A DNA stretch of 64,000 nt from Candidatus Epilinea brevis (GTDB lineage: Bacteria; Chloroflexota; Anaerolineae; Epilineales; Epilineaceae). The stretch is from assembly GCA_016710785.1 (NCBI GenBank), contig JADJUE010000001.1:496001-560000 (forward strand). The letters are read 5' to 3'. The notes beneath the pieces were generated by a model, which was not told where the DNA came from, did not search any database, and saw only the letters and a program-made list of their open reading frames with translations. Positions within the stretch are counted from its first letter, which is position 1, and every line of letters starts with the position of its first letter. Positions 1 to 7,767 of this stretch are shown one piece after another. Made by a program: the position numbers and the translations under genes.

Positions 1-1
1 C

Positions 2-1378
2 ACGGGCGAAGCCGTAGTCTTCCCGCGGAAGGTCTTGCTCGACGCTCTGTTCCAAGTCAACGGAGACGCGCCACCACGGGGCGTCTTGGACTACCTGGAG
101 CGTCAGGCTGGGATTCTGATCTCCCCAAAGAAGGACCACTTCCGATTCGTCCATTGGTCCTTCCAGGAGTACCTGGCGGCTTGCGGCTTGTTGCCACGGA
201 CCGGGAGCCATCCAACACCGCCGGGAGAGGCCGAAGATGAGCATCGCGTGTTCCCCTCCCAGTTGGTCCAGAAGGTCATGGACGCGGCGGAACTGTGGTC
301 CAACGTCGCGCACCTGGCTGCTGACGAGTTGATTCGACGAGAACATTCCGACGAACTGGTCGGTCTGATCACTGCTCTCATCGACCCGGTCGTTACCTCA
401 GGGTCACACGCTCGTTCCGCCATGCTGGCGCTAACGATCTGCGACAAGGCCGGACTGATTCGCAAGCCCGTAGACAGGTTCGATCGGCAGATCGGCTTCC
501 TGAACCACCTTCAGGAAGCGGCACTCTGTGCCGTCACTGATCTATCCCTCATCCCCGCCGAGCGCGCCGAAGCCGGCCGCCACCTCGCTACACTCGGCGA
601 TCTGCGCCCGGGCGTGGGGCTGGGGACGGCAGGACTGCCGGCGTTCGACTGGTGCACAGTGCTACCGGGAACTGTGATTGTCGAGGATGGGATCGGGGAG
701 TCCACGGTAGACCAGGGCTTCCGCATCTCGCGCTACCAGGTGACCTATGCCCAGTACAAGGCTTTTGTTGATGCGGAGGACGGGTATGACAACCCGCATT
801 GGCGCCGGTTGACACCAGCCTTGCATGAGCTTCAGGCTGAATCGGGCAAGCAGGAGTGGCCGAGCACCAACCACCCGGCGGAGAACGTGAGCTGGTACGA
901 CGCCATGGCCTTCTGCCGCTGGGTCACCCACCGACTGCAAGAGGCTGACGATCCGGACCTTGCCGGTGGCCTTGAGATCCGCCTGCCCACGGAGGCGGAG
1001 TGGCAGTTGGCGGCGGGTGGGCCGGAGACGAAGACGTATCCGTGGGGACCGGACTACGAGGTCGGCCGCGCCAACGTCGACGAGAGCCGTCTGGACAGTG
1101 GAACCTACTTGAGGCGAACAACTGCTGTCGGAATCTACCCTAACGGTAAGGCAGACTGCGGGGCATGGGATATGGCCGGCAACATCTGGGAGTGGACGTT
1201 GAGCGATAGAGAAGGCGAACATAACGTGTTGACCGACGCCCGGCCGCGGGTGTTGCGGGGCGGGTCGTGGTACTTCTTTCCCGACTATGCGCGCGCTTCG
1301 TACCGCTTCAGCGCTCACCCGGGCAACCGTGACAGGAACTTTGGGTTTCGGGTGGTATTGGCTGCCCCTGTTCCTTGA
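2..1378 (+). CDS. DGR variable protein 1: NACHT-type C-terminal part plus FGE/C-type-lectin domain (5' partial)
   Basis: The frame is open to the left edge, so the amino part is outside the window; 458 residues are visible. The first ~60 residues contain FRFVHWSFQEYLAA, the hallmark of the helical segment that follows a NACHT/STAND NTPase, so the missing part is probably a NACHT module like that of the protein at 3631-6519. From about residue 200 to the end is a formylglycine-generating-enzyme (FGE) type domain, with RISRYQVTYAQYKAF, NHPAENVSWYDAMAFCRW, RLPTEAEWQLAAGG and AGNIWEWT. The last 45 residues (RPRVLRGGSW to FGFRVVLA) are encoded by VR1. In DGR targets this fold serves as a C-type-lectin ligand-binding scaffold, not as a sulfatase maturase. 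By inference it is a ligand sensor whose binding surface is rewritten by the adjacent retroelement. An upstream EAD is likely but not visible. Confidence 0.9.
   Translation, partial: TGEAVVFPRKVLLDALFQVNGDAPPRGVLDYLERQAGILISPKKDHFRFVHWSFQEYLAACGLLPRTGSHPTPPGEAEDEHRVFPSQLVQKVMDAAELWSNVAHLAADELIRREHSDELVGLITALIDPVVTSGSHARSAMLALTICDKAGLIRKPVDRFDRQIGFLNHLQEAALCAVTDLSLIPAERAEAGRHLATLGDLRPGVGLGTAGLPAFDWCTVLPGTVIVEDGIGESTVDQGFRISRYQVTYAQYKAFVDAEDGYDNPHWRRLTPALHELQAESGKQEWPSTNHPAENVSWYDAMAFCRWVTHRLQEADDPDLAGGLEIRLPTEAEWQLAAGGPETKTYPWGPDYEVGRANVDESRLDSGTYLRRTTAVGIYPNGKADCGAWDMAGNIWEWTLSDREGEHNVLTDARPRVLRGGSWYFFPDYARASYRFSAHPGNRDRNFGFRVVLAAPVP
1238..1367 (+). repeat. DGR variable repeat VR1
   Basis: This 130-bp segment aligns without gaps to the template repeat at 1654-1783. 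I count 16 differences and all fall on TR adenines (for example AAC AAC AAT becomes TAC TTC TTT, and ATT becomes TTT). The GC-only blocks, such as the GCGCGCGCT run, are identical. Identity ends just after GGCTGCCC, where the TR reads ATGCTCC and VR1 reads CTGTTCC; this marks the IMH-like 3' boundary. The changes lie in the codons for the C-terminal FGE loop residues of the protein ending at 1378. Confidence 0.95.
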
Positions 1379-1431
1379 CTCTGAGCCTCTGGGACTCAGG
1401 TCACTGGGGCTCTGAGTGCTCTGCCTCTGGT

Positions 1432-1446
1432 GCGCGCGAAGTGCGC
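1432..1446 (+). other. GNA-triloop hairpin downstream of VR1
   Basis: The inverted repeat GCGCGC-GAA-GTGCGC has a 6-bp stem with one G-T pair. It begins 64 bp after the end of VR1. The same element lies 63-64 bp beyond VR2 and VR3 with loops GTA and GCA, so the C-GNA-G loop format is kept while the middle base varies. DGR target sites in other systems have a hairpin or cruciform near the variable repeat, and this is the likely counterpart here. Confidence 0.7.
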
Positions 1447-1542
1447 GGTGTGGCTGTGGTCGGTGTGGTCTAGGTGTTGAACGTTGAGAGCGCCTTTGTC
1501 ATCGACTTCGCGGAGGTTGCGGTCGTGGTCGTGCCCCTCCAC

Positions 1543-1557
1543 CGGCGCGAAGCGCCG
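1543..1557 (+). other. second conserved hairpin beyond VR1
   Basis: CGGCGC-GAA-GCGCCG forms a 6-bp stem with a GAA loop and contains the core GCGAAGC, known as an unusually stable DNA mini-hairpin. A matching copy (in inverse orientation) lies at 3518-3530 beyond VR2. I do not find it beyond VR3. Both copies are followed within ~25 bases by GTGAAGC. Confidence 0.5.
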
Positions 1558-1620
1558 CGCCATTAAAGCGGTGAAGCAAAGCTCGCCGCCGCCGCCGCTC
1601 GTGATATCATTCTCCCCGCT

Positions 1621-1638
1621 TGGCGCCTCCCGGCGCCA
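1621..1638 (+). other. hairpin just upstream of the template repeat
   Basis: TGGCGCC-TCCC-GGCGCCA is a perfect 7-bp stem with a 4-base loop, ending 15 bases before the TR. With the 7-bp hairpin after the TR (1806-1827) it brackets the template, as expected if the TR is carried in a structured non-coding RNA used by the reverse transcriptase. The function is inferred. Confidence 0.5.
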
Positions 1639-1653
1639 GGCCAGGCGCCCTGG

Positions 1654-1783
1654 GACCGGCCGCGGGTGTTGCGGGGCGGGTCGTGGAACAACAATCCCGA
1701 CAATGCGCGCGCTTCGTACCGCAACAACAATCACCCGAACAACCGTAACAGGAACATTGGGTTTCGGGTGGTATTGGCTGCCC
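1654..1783 (+). repeat. DGR template repeat (TR), non-coding
   Basis: This is the adenine-rich master copy of the three variable repeats. It contains clusters of AAC/AAT codons in phase with the targets (AACAACAATCCCGACAAT and a second cluster further on), the usual DGR design that lets A-mutagenesis reach almost any residue while avoiding stop codons. It begins at GACCGGCCG and identity to VR1 ends at GGCTGCCC. It lies between target gene 1 and the accessory gene. No target-like protein extends upstream of it, so although the frame is open through it I regard it as RNA template and not as a gene. Confidence 0.95.
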
Positions 1784-1805
1784 ATGCTCCTCTGCCCCTT
1801 CTCTG

Positions 1806-1827
1806 GTCGGGCGCCTTCTGGCCCGAC
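1806..1827 (+). other. hairpin just downstream of the template repeat
   Basis: GTCGGGC and GCCCGAC form a perfect 7-bp stem with an 8-base loop, 22 bases beyond the TR. It may bound or stabilise the TR RNA, or act as part of the region that primes cDNA synthesis in DGRs. This is inference from position. Confidence 0.45.
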
Positions 1828-2011
1828 GACCTGCCCGAACGGCTTGCCGGCCGGGGGGTTCCAGGAATGCCCGGCGATCATGGTCGCGCGGGCCGAGGTG
1901 AAGGAGAGGAACAGCGCAGGTGCGTCTGGACCGAACGGCGCTTGTTGGCCGTCGGGCATACACAGAAACAGCGGCGCGCCCTGGATTCGCTCCCGGCGCG
2001 CCGCGCCCGTT

Positions 2012-2374
2012 TCAGCGGCCGGCGGTCTGGCGCTTCCAGCCGCCCAGGAGCCGCCCCACCTCGGCGACCATGGTGCTCACATGCTTGTACTGACCGTCGC
2101 TGAGCCAGTGCCATTGGTGGCTGAGGCGCAGGTACATGCGCAGTTTGTCCAGATGCGCGTCGGCTGCTTCCAGATGGCGCAGACGGGAAGGGCCGCTGCG
2201 GGCGTTGGCCAGGTGCAACGATTCGACAAGGTCCAGCACCGCGGCCTGCAGGCGCTGGGTAACGGTGAAGCGTTGTTCCTTGGGGAACTTGTCGCTCTTC
2301 GGCAGCAGCCATGCCAGCAGGTCGAAGCTGCGGGTGAAAATCACCATCTGGTCGGCGACGGCGTCGTCTGACAT
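2012..2374 (-). CDS. avd: DGR accessory variability determinant (Avd-like four-helix protein)
   Basis: A 120-residue, almost wholly helical basic protein. Its pattern FDLLAWLLPKSDKFPKEQRF followed by RLQAAVLDLVESLHLA and YLRLSHQWHWLS is that of the Avd / S23-related family. Those proteins form a barrel-shaped pentamer that binds the DGR reverse transcriptase and the TR RNA and are needed for mutagenic cDNA synthesis. The start is supported by AGGGAG six bases upstream. The unusual point is orientation: it is divergent from the RT gene and the two ATGs overlap in a CATG tetramer (2372-2375), whereas in most DGRs avd and RT are read in the same direction. Its 3' end points toward the TR. Family assignment is confident; the role follows from the family. 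Confidence 0.88.
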   Translation of the reverse strand: MSDDAVADQMVIFTRSFDLLAWLLPKSDKFPKEQRFTVTQRLQAAVLDLVESLHLANARSGPSRLRHLEAADAHLDKLRMYLRLSHQWHWLSDGQYKHVSTMVAEVGRLLGGWKRQTAGR

Positions 2375-3482
2375 GTCGGACTCCCTCTGGAACAGGGTGA
2401 CGGATTGGGAGAACCTGCTGCTGGCTTATCGCAAGGCCGCGGTTGGCAAGCGCGGGCGCTGGGCGGCCGCGCACTTCGAGCATCGGCTCGCCGACAGGCT
2501 GCTCGGTCTGCAGTCCGAGCTGTTGGACGGCAGCTACCGGCCTGGCGGCTACCGCCACTTCATGATACGTGAGCCCAAGCGCCGTAAGATCAGCGCCGCC
2601 CCCTTCGGCGACCGCGTGGTGCACCATGCCTTGTGCAACGTGATCGAGCCGCTGTTCGAAGCGCGCTTCCATCCACACAGCTACGCCAACCGCACCGGCA
2701 AGGGCACGCACGCCGCGGTGGACCGCCTGCAGACCTTGGCCCGCCGGTACCGCTACGTGTTGCGCATGGACATCCGCCAACACTTCGCCTCCTTGGATCA
2801 TGCGGTGCTGCGGGCGGAGTTGGCGCCGGTGATCGCCGACGACCGCGTCATGGGGCTGGTGGATGTGATTCTGGCGGGCGGCGCCGGCGTGTTGGCGGAC
2901 CAGTACGACATGGTCTACTTCAACGGCGACGACCTGCTGGCGGCGGAGCGGCCGCGGGGCCTGCCCATCGGCAACCTGACCTCGCAGTTCTGGTCCAACT
3001 GCTACCTGAACCCCTTCGACTGGTTCGTCGCCCGCGAACTGGGCTGCAAAGCCTACCTGCGTTACGTGGACGACTTCGCGCTATTTGCCGACCGCCCCGC
3101 GAAGCTATGGGAGTGGCAACGCCACATCGTCGAGCGCCTGGCCGCCCTGCGGCTTGCGGCCCATCCAGTGGTCCAGGTGATGCCTGTGACCCAAGGCATT
3201 CCCTGGCTGGGCTTCGTGGTGTTCCCCACGCATCGCCGCCTCAAGCGCCGCAACGTCATCAACTTCCGCCAGCGCCTCAGTGGCCGCCTGGACGATTACC
3301 AGGCCGGCCGCATCAGCTTCGCCGAACTGGACGCCAGCGTCAAGGGCTGGGTCAACCACGTGCGCTACGCGGACACGTGGGGGCTGCGGCGGCATGTGTT
3401 CGGCAGCATGGCACCGATTCGTGGACCGGGACGGGGGCGGTCGATCCAATCTGGGTCCGCATCTACGCCCTCGGCGCCATAG
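2373..3482 (+). CDS. DGR reverse transcriptase
   Basis: A 369-residue protein of typical DGR-RT length. Visible in order are the amino-terminal helical segment, REPKRRKISAAPFGDRVVHH (RT motif 1-2 region), the first catalytic Asp in RMDIRQHFASLD, LPIGNLTSQFWSN at residues 197-209, and YVDDF at 231-235. The (I/L)GxxxSQ form of motif 4 is characteristic of DGR RTs and differs from the QGxxxSP of group II intron and retron enzymes. There is no maturase or endonuclease domain. It would copy the TR RNA with errors at adenines to give cDNA that replaces VR. The ATG used here overlaps the avd start and has no clear Shine-Dalgarno; GTG at 2397 is an alternative. It is convergent with target 2. Confidence 0.95.
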   Translation: MSDSLWNRVTDWENLLLAYRKAAVGKRGRWAAAHFEHRLADRLLGLQSELLDGSYRPGGYRHFMIREPKRRKISAAPFGDRVVHHALCNVIEPLFEARFHPHSYANRTGKGTHAAVDRLQTLARRYRYVLRMDIRQHFASLDHAVLRAELAPVIADDRVMGLVDVILAGGAGVLADQYDMVYFNGDDLLAAERPRGLPIGNLTSQFWSNCYLNPFDWFVARELGCKAYLRYVDDFALFADRPAKLWEWQRHIVERLAALRLAAHPVVQVMPVTQGIPWLGFVVFPTHRRLKRRNVINFRQRLSGRLDDYQAGRISFAELDASVKGWVNHVRYADTWGLRRHVFGSMAPIRGPGRGRSIQSGSASTPSAP

Positions 3483-3517
3483 CCGGCGCTATAAGCTTCA
3501 CCACGATGATGTAGACT

Positions 3518-3530
3518 GGCGCTTCGCGCC
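3518..3530 (-). other. second conserved hairpin beyond VR2
   Basis: GGCGC-GAA-GCGCC read on the minus strand is the counterpart of the hairpin at 1543-1557. It lies in the 148-bp gap between the convergent ends of the RT gene and target 2, so it could also help terminate both transcripts, although no T-run follows. Confidence 0.45.
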
Positions 3531-3563
3531 GAGGTGGGGAGGGACCACACCCACGGCCACACC

Positions 3564-3578
3564 GCGCGCTACGCGCGC
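3564..3578 (-). other. GNA-triloop hairpin downstream of VR2
   Basis: Read on the minus strand, GCGCGC-GTA-GCGCGC is a perfect 6-bp stem, 63 bp beyond the end of VR2. It is the counterpart of 1432-1446 and 7768-7782. Confidence 0.7.
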
Positions 3579-3630
3579 ACCAGAGGCAGAGCCCCCAGAG
3601 CCCCAGTAACCAAAGCCCCAGAGTCCCGAG

Positions 3631-6519
3631 TCATGGAACAGGGGCAGCCAATACCACCCGAAACCCAAAGAGCCTGAAACGGAGGTTCGGGTGATCGACG
3701 TCGCGGTACGAAGCGCGCGCACTGCCGGGATAGTCGAACCACGACCCGCCCCGCAACACCCGCGGCCGGTCATTGGTTATGTCTCCATGACTACCGTCAC
3801 TGCGTTCGCTCAACGTCCACTCCCACACATTGCCAGACATGTCCAACGCCCCGCAATCGGCCTCGCCGTCGGGGTAAATGCCAACAGCGGTCGTCCGTTC
3901 AAGGTAGATCCCGCCGTCCAAACTGCTCTCGTCCACGTTGGCGCGGCCGACGTCGTAGTCACCTTCCCAAGGATACGCCTTCGCCTTCCGTCCACCAGCC
4001 GCCAGCTGCCATTCCGCCTCCGTGGGCAGGCGGATGACCTTGTCGTCCCTAAGCTCCAATAGCCCAGCTTGCCGGAGACAGGAGGTCGCCCAGCGGCAGA
4101 ACGCCATTGCGTCGTACCAACTGTCGTACCAACTCACGTTTTCCGCCGGGTGGTTGGGGATCGGCCATTCTTGCTTCCCGGCTGCATCATCACGATGGGC
4201 CAGCCTCTCGGGCTCGTCCCACCAGCGCCGGTCAGCGTAGCCGTCGGGCGCAACAACGAATGCACGGTACTGGGCGTAGGTCACCGGATAGACAGCAATC
4301 CGGAACGGCTCGGCCGTCTCGCGCTCCCCGGTCGCAGTACCCTTTTTAGACCACAGGTCGCCGAAGTCTACCTTGCCGGGCGCAACAGCCGCCGACCATC
4401 GGAAGTCCGGCAACCCGTCGGCCCGCAGGGCCACCCCCGGCCGCGCGTCCGCCCCAAGCAGCCCCAGCACCCGCCAGGCCGCCGCCCGTCCGCGCGGATC
4501 CGACTCGGCGGACTTGCGCTGGGCCGCTTCGATCAATGCAGCCCGGGTCTCTGGTTCCAGGTCTGCATCAATGGTCAGTCCCTCACCATTGCGCAGAATC
4601 ACGTCGAGGGCGACCGCCGGGCTGGCCGGAGCCAGCCAGCGGGCCACCCTGTTGGGGCCAAGGGCCCGCTCGGCCAGGAACTCGCCCAGGATTACGGTCG
4701 TTTCTCGCCAGGGGCCTGGGTCCCACCAGCCTTCGCCACTCCGGAAGAACCGGGCGGGGTCACGGTCCGAGTCCTCGGCGGCGTCCATCGCTTGCTGCAA
4801 CACCTGCACTGCGAAGTACTCCTGCAGCAGCTGATGACTGAAGCGCACACCGTCGCCCGTCTCCACAAGGATACTGGCCTGCAGGGCATCGCGCAGCGGT
4901 CTGTCCGGTGGAGACATCACCTCCGTGCAGGCCGTAAGCATGGCCGGCAGGGCGAACAGCTTCTTGATGACAGTGGTCCCAAGGTTCTGCATTCCCCTGG
5001 CTACAGCCACCAAGCCGGCTTCAAGCTGCCAGTAGTACTCGGGAGTCCATGGGACCCCTCGACGCTGGGACTGGTCCGCCTCACGCTCCAGCAACTGAGT
5101 CACGAAGCGGTCGAACAACGCGACACGGTTGCCCGGAATCTGCCCATCCTCGCGGTAGATCTCGCAGATGACCCGCAGCAGAAAAGGATTGCGCGCGAGG
5201 GGGATGAGCCGGGCGCCATCATGCATGCTCAGCCATGCCTCGTCGGCATCGCCGCTGGTGTAGCTGGGAACCGCCCCCGGTTCCCAGAACCGCTCCGGCT
5301 CATGGTGCTCCACCACCGCGTTCCAGAACTTCAGCAGCAGCGGGCTCCCGCCCATCCGCTTCCACAACGCTGCCCCACGGCGCCCATCATCCGCGAACCG
5401 GGCTTGAATCACTTCATGGATGCGCGGTAGATCGAACTCGCGCAGGCTGATTTGCTCCAACTCCTTGATCTCCCGGAGATCATCGCGATAGTCGAGCACG
5501 CGGCAGGAAACATAGAAGCGGGACCACTTCCCCAGCTCCACTCGGACCTCCGGCACCAGCAGCCGGCCATCCTCCTTGCCTCCCTCACGGCGAGGCATTT
5601 CGTTGAGCGCGTCGCAGACCGGCACCAAGCGACGCTCCGCGAGCAGCCGGTCCACATGGGGTTCGAGATCTGCCGCGCATTGCCGGATGTAGTCATGCAC
5701 GGTCTGTGGCCGATAGTCATCGTTGTCCATCACCGACAGACCCTGGAAGGACTGCAGGGGCACCCAGATGGGCACAGGCATCGTAGCGCGTGCCTGCGAA
5801 TCTCCTTTATCCCAGGCGTCGATGAGGCAGAATACCAACCAGCTCATCGTCCATGTCTTGCCGCTTCCCGGTTCGCCGAGCACCACGCAGCGCTGAGTTT
5901 CCATGAGCTTGCGGCCCACGTCCTCCACGCGCTCCGGCTTTCCGTCATCTGTGCGCTGATGGTCACCTTCGACCCTGCCGATGCGCTGCCGCATCTGAGC
6001 CAATTGTCCTGTGGGCCGCCCCACTGGCTGTGCTGATGTGCCAGCGATTGCCGAATCCATGCGGCTTTGCCGTCTCGTCCGGCTGCCCCGCTCCATACGT
6101 TCTCCGGCCAACGAGACGTACTCGCTGCGCAAGCGGTCAGCGAGATCGCCCTCGAAATCGTCGTAATAGGCCGCGAGCTTCTCGTTCAGATCCTCGTCGC
6201 TGTACGGCCGCAGCAGCTGGTCGATGAATGCCGCCTGCTTTGCGTGTCCGCGTACATCGTTCCGCAGTTTCCGAAGCAGCGACACCCGCGCCGGGTAGCC
6301 CGTAGCCTCCAAGGTGCCCCGTTCCTCCAGGACCCGTACCAGTTCCTTGGCGAAGTCCTCTGGGACGGCGTCCATGTGCAGCTTGCCACGGCATTCCTCA
6401 AGAATGCCGCAGTCGTCGAGGAAGTTCTCGCGCGGCAAGCCAACCGTCAACTCGCTGCGGGCAGCGAGGATGCGAACCATCTCATCGCGATCCACTGGGC
6501 TCAGCCCGACCGTCACCAT
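3631..6519 (-). CDS. DGR variable protein 2: EAD-NACHT NTPase-FGE/C-type-lectin sensor
   Basis: A 962-residue soluble protein. Residues 1-105 are an effector-associated domain (FLDDCGILEE, LVRVLEERGTLEATG) shared with the CHAT and TIR proteins next door. Residues ~200-600 are a NACHT-type STAND NTPase: Walker A GEPGSGKT at 215-222, Walker B LVPVCDALNE at 299-308, and the post-ATPase signature FSHQLLQEYFAVQVL. Residues ~680-962 are an FGE-like C-type-lectin domain, and the last 46 residues are VR2. It starts 18 bases after the CHAT gene stop, so the two are probably co-transcribed. STAND NTPases commonly oligomerise on ligand binding; by inference the diversified lectin domain is the sensor and the EAD passes the signal to an EAD-bearing effector. 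A perfect 12-bp tandem duplication at 4111-4134 doubles SWYD in the FGE motif, which is odd. Confidence 0.92.
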   Translation of the reverse strand: MVTVGLSPVDRDEMVRILAARSELTVGLPRENFLDDCGILEECRGKLHMDAVPEDFAKELVRVLEERGTLEATGYPARVSLLRKLRNDVRGHAKQAAFIDQLLRPYSDEDLNEKLAAYYDDFEGDLADRLRSEYVSLAGERMERGSRTRRQSRMDSAIAGTSAQPVGRPTGQLAQMRQRIGRVEGDHQRTDDGKPERVEDVGRKLMETQRCVVLGEPGSGKTWTMSWLVFCLIDAWDKGDSQARATMPVPIWVPLQSFQGLSVMDNDDYRPQTVHDYIRQCAADLEPHVDRLLAERRLVPVCDALNEMPRREGGKEDGRLLVPEVRVELGKWSRFYVSCRVLDYRDDLREIKELEQISLREFDLPRIHEVIQARFADDGRRGAALWKRMGGSPLLLKFWNAVVEHHEPERFWEPGAVPSYTSGDADEAWLSMHDGARLIPLARNPFLLRVICEIYREDGQIPGNRVALFDRFVTQLLEREADQSQRRGVPWTPEYYWQLEAGLVAVARGMQNLGTTVIKKLFALPAMLTACTEVMSPPDRPLRDALQASILVETGDGVRFSHQLLQEYFAVQVLQQAMDAAEDSDRDPARFFRSGEGWWDPGPWRETTVILGEFLAERALGPNRVARWLAPASPAVALDVILRNGEGLTIDADLEPETRAALIEAAQRKSAESDPRGRAAAWRVLGLLGADARPGVALRADGLPDFRWSAAVAPGKVDFGDLWSKKGTATGERETAEPFRIAVYPVTYAQYRAFVVAPDGYADRRWWDEPERLAHRDDAAGKQEWPIPNHPAENVSWYDSWYDAMAFCRWATSCLRQAGLLELRDDKVIRLPTEAEWQLAAGGRKAKAYPWEGDYDVGRANVDESSLDGGIYLERTTAVGIYPDGEADCGALDMSGNVWEWTLSERSDGSHGDITNDRPRVLRGGSWFDYPGSARASYRDVDHPNLRFRLFGFRVVLAAPVP
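3642..3771 (-). repeat. DGR variable repeat VR2
   Basis: A gapless 130-bp match to the TR on the minus strand. I count 17 differences and every one is at a TR adenine (for example AAC AAC AAT becomes GAC GTC GAT, and AAC AGG AAC ATT becomes TTC AGG CTC TTT). No other base differs up to the IMH-like end at GGCTGCCC. Such a clean pattern implies recent or ongoing retrohoming. Confidence 0.95.
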
Positions 6520-6537
6520 TCCAGCGCCCCAGCCCTC

Positions 6538-7515
6538 TCAGCCCGCCGCCAACAACACAGCGTCCGCATCCGCCCCCGGCCGCACCAGCAGCTGGGGGAT
6601 GGCCGCCATCCGCTCTGGGTCCGCCGACCCCGACGCCATCTCGTTGCGCGCCAGGTCGAAGCAGGTCTGTACCGACCGACCAAAGCCCAAGCCACGATAG
6701 AAGCCCGCCGCGAATCGCAGCGCCGCCGCATCCGGCACGGGCCGGTTCATGCCCACCACAAAGTCCACATGCCGCCCGATGGCCTGCGCCTGCGCCTCGG
6801 ACCAGCAGGCGTTCAGCAGCACCAGGCGCAGATCGCCGCTCAGGATGCCGAACAACTCCGCCACCACGTCCGTGCCCATCGCCAGGGGCCGCCCATCCTC
6901 GACTTCGAAGACCAGCTCGCCGCCCCGCTCGCCATGCCCGGAAAAGTGCAGCATCTGCGGCCGATGCTCCAGCATGGTCAGGCTCAGGTCCTTGTAACGC
7001 GTGGCATGCAACTGCTGCAACTGCACAGCCTTGCCCCGCGGCGATTCACGCAACCGCTCTGAGATCGTTCGAGCCTCGGCCCCCAGGCGCAGTGGCTCGG
7101 CGTCTCGAACGACAGGGTTGGCCGCCAGGAAGAGTACCGTGAACGGGCGAAGCTCCGGCGCGGCCACCTCCCCCGCGGCGCCCAGCTTTGCGGGTGGCGG
7201 TTCATCGGCCACCAGCCGATCGACCAAGTCCCGCTCGAGCGCGTGGCCGCGGGCCCGGTGGCGCAAGGTCCGAAGCAACATCGCCAACGCGGTGCTGCCC
7301 GTGGCCTGTACCACGCCCCGGTCCTCGACCGCCCGCACCAACTCCCAAGCAAAGGCTTCCGTGGCCTCATCCATATGGAGACTGGCCGCCAGTTCGTACA
7401 AGCCGGCATCATCCAAGAAGTTCTGCCGCCCTAGGGCGCTCAGCAGCCCGCCGCGACGCACAAGCAGATCCACCAAGGCCTTGCGGTCATCGAACGATAG
7501 GGGCGCGGGCTTCAT
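6538..7515 (-). CDS. EAD-CHAT caspase-like protease (putative effector)
   Basis: A 325-residue protein. Residues 1-100 are the same effector-associated domain as in both neighbouring sensors (NFLDDAGLYELAASLHM, WELVRAVEDRGVVQATG). Residues ~125-325 are a CHAT (caspase HetF-associated with TPRs) peptidase: catalytic His in LHFSGHG (His194) and Cys in LVLLNACWSE (Cys237), both present, so it should be active. There is no FGE domain and no VR, unlike its neighbours, so it looks like the effector and not the receptor. ATG at 7515 was chosen; a TTG at 7533 is an alternative. CHAT proteases in other systems cleave partner proteins after sensor activation. Here the partner is unknown, and the link to the sensors is inferred from the shared EAD and gene order. 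Confidence 0.88.
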   Translation of the reverse strand: MKPAPLSFDDRKALVDLLVRRGGLLSALGRQNFLDDAGLYELAASLHMDEATEAFAWELVRAVEDRGVVQATGSTALAMLLRTLRHRARGHALERDLVDRLVADEPPPAKLGAAGEVAAPELRPFTVLFLAANPVVRDAEPLRLGAEARTISERLRESPRGKAVQLQQLHATRYKDLSLTMLEHRPQMLHFSGHGERGGELVFEVEDGRPLAMGTDVVAELFGILSGDLRLVLLNACWSEAQAQAIGRHVDFVVGMNRPVPDAAALRFAAGFYRGLGFGRSVQTCFDLARNEMASGSADPERMAAIPQLLVRPGADADAVLLAAG

Positions 7516-7585
7516 GCTGCCGATGGTATTCAATCGGACCGCAGTGGCAAGCCCGTGCCGAGCAGGGAGTCAAGGGACAGCAGAG

Positions 7586-7651
7586 CCCGTCTGTCCCGAA
7601 GGGCCATCTCAATAGCCGAGCCCAGGGCTGCTATGCCCCCCGGGGCGATCG
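7586..7651 (+). repeat. dispersed palindromic (REP-like) repeat, copy 1
   Basis: The core GAGCCCAGGGCTGCTATG followed by CCCCCCGGGGCGATCG matches the inserts at 36403-36463 (same strand) and 34644-34703 (opposite strand). Each contains GAGCCC(A/G)GGGCTGCT(A/T)TGCCCCC and folds into a GC hairpin. All three are intergenic. Confidence 0.65.
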
Positions 7652-7767
7652 ATTCCGAGCCTCATCCCGAACTCCGAGCGTTCGGTCGCGCCATCCACCG
7701 GCTTTCTGATCCGCCCCTTGCGGTGGTGCCACGCAATCGACCATGGCACAGCGACCACGACCACACC

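Noticed and set aside
1666..2103. Open frame through the template repeat (GGSWNNNPDNARAS and onward)
   Set aside because: It is the TR read as protein. It lacks the upstream FGE domain, and its tail is antisense to the Avd gene.
2136..2372. Upstream extension of the RT frame
   Set aside because: It is antisense to the Avd coding sequence and Arg/Ser-rich. RT homology begins at about the ATG at 2373.
3631..4500. FGE domains as true sulfatase-maturing enzymes
   Set aside because: They are the C-terminal modules of signalling proteins and end in DGR variable repeats, which points to a ligand-binding use of the fold.
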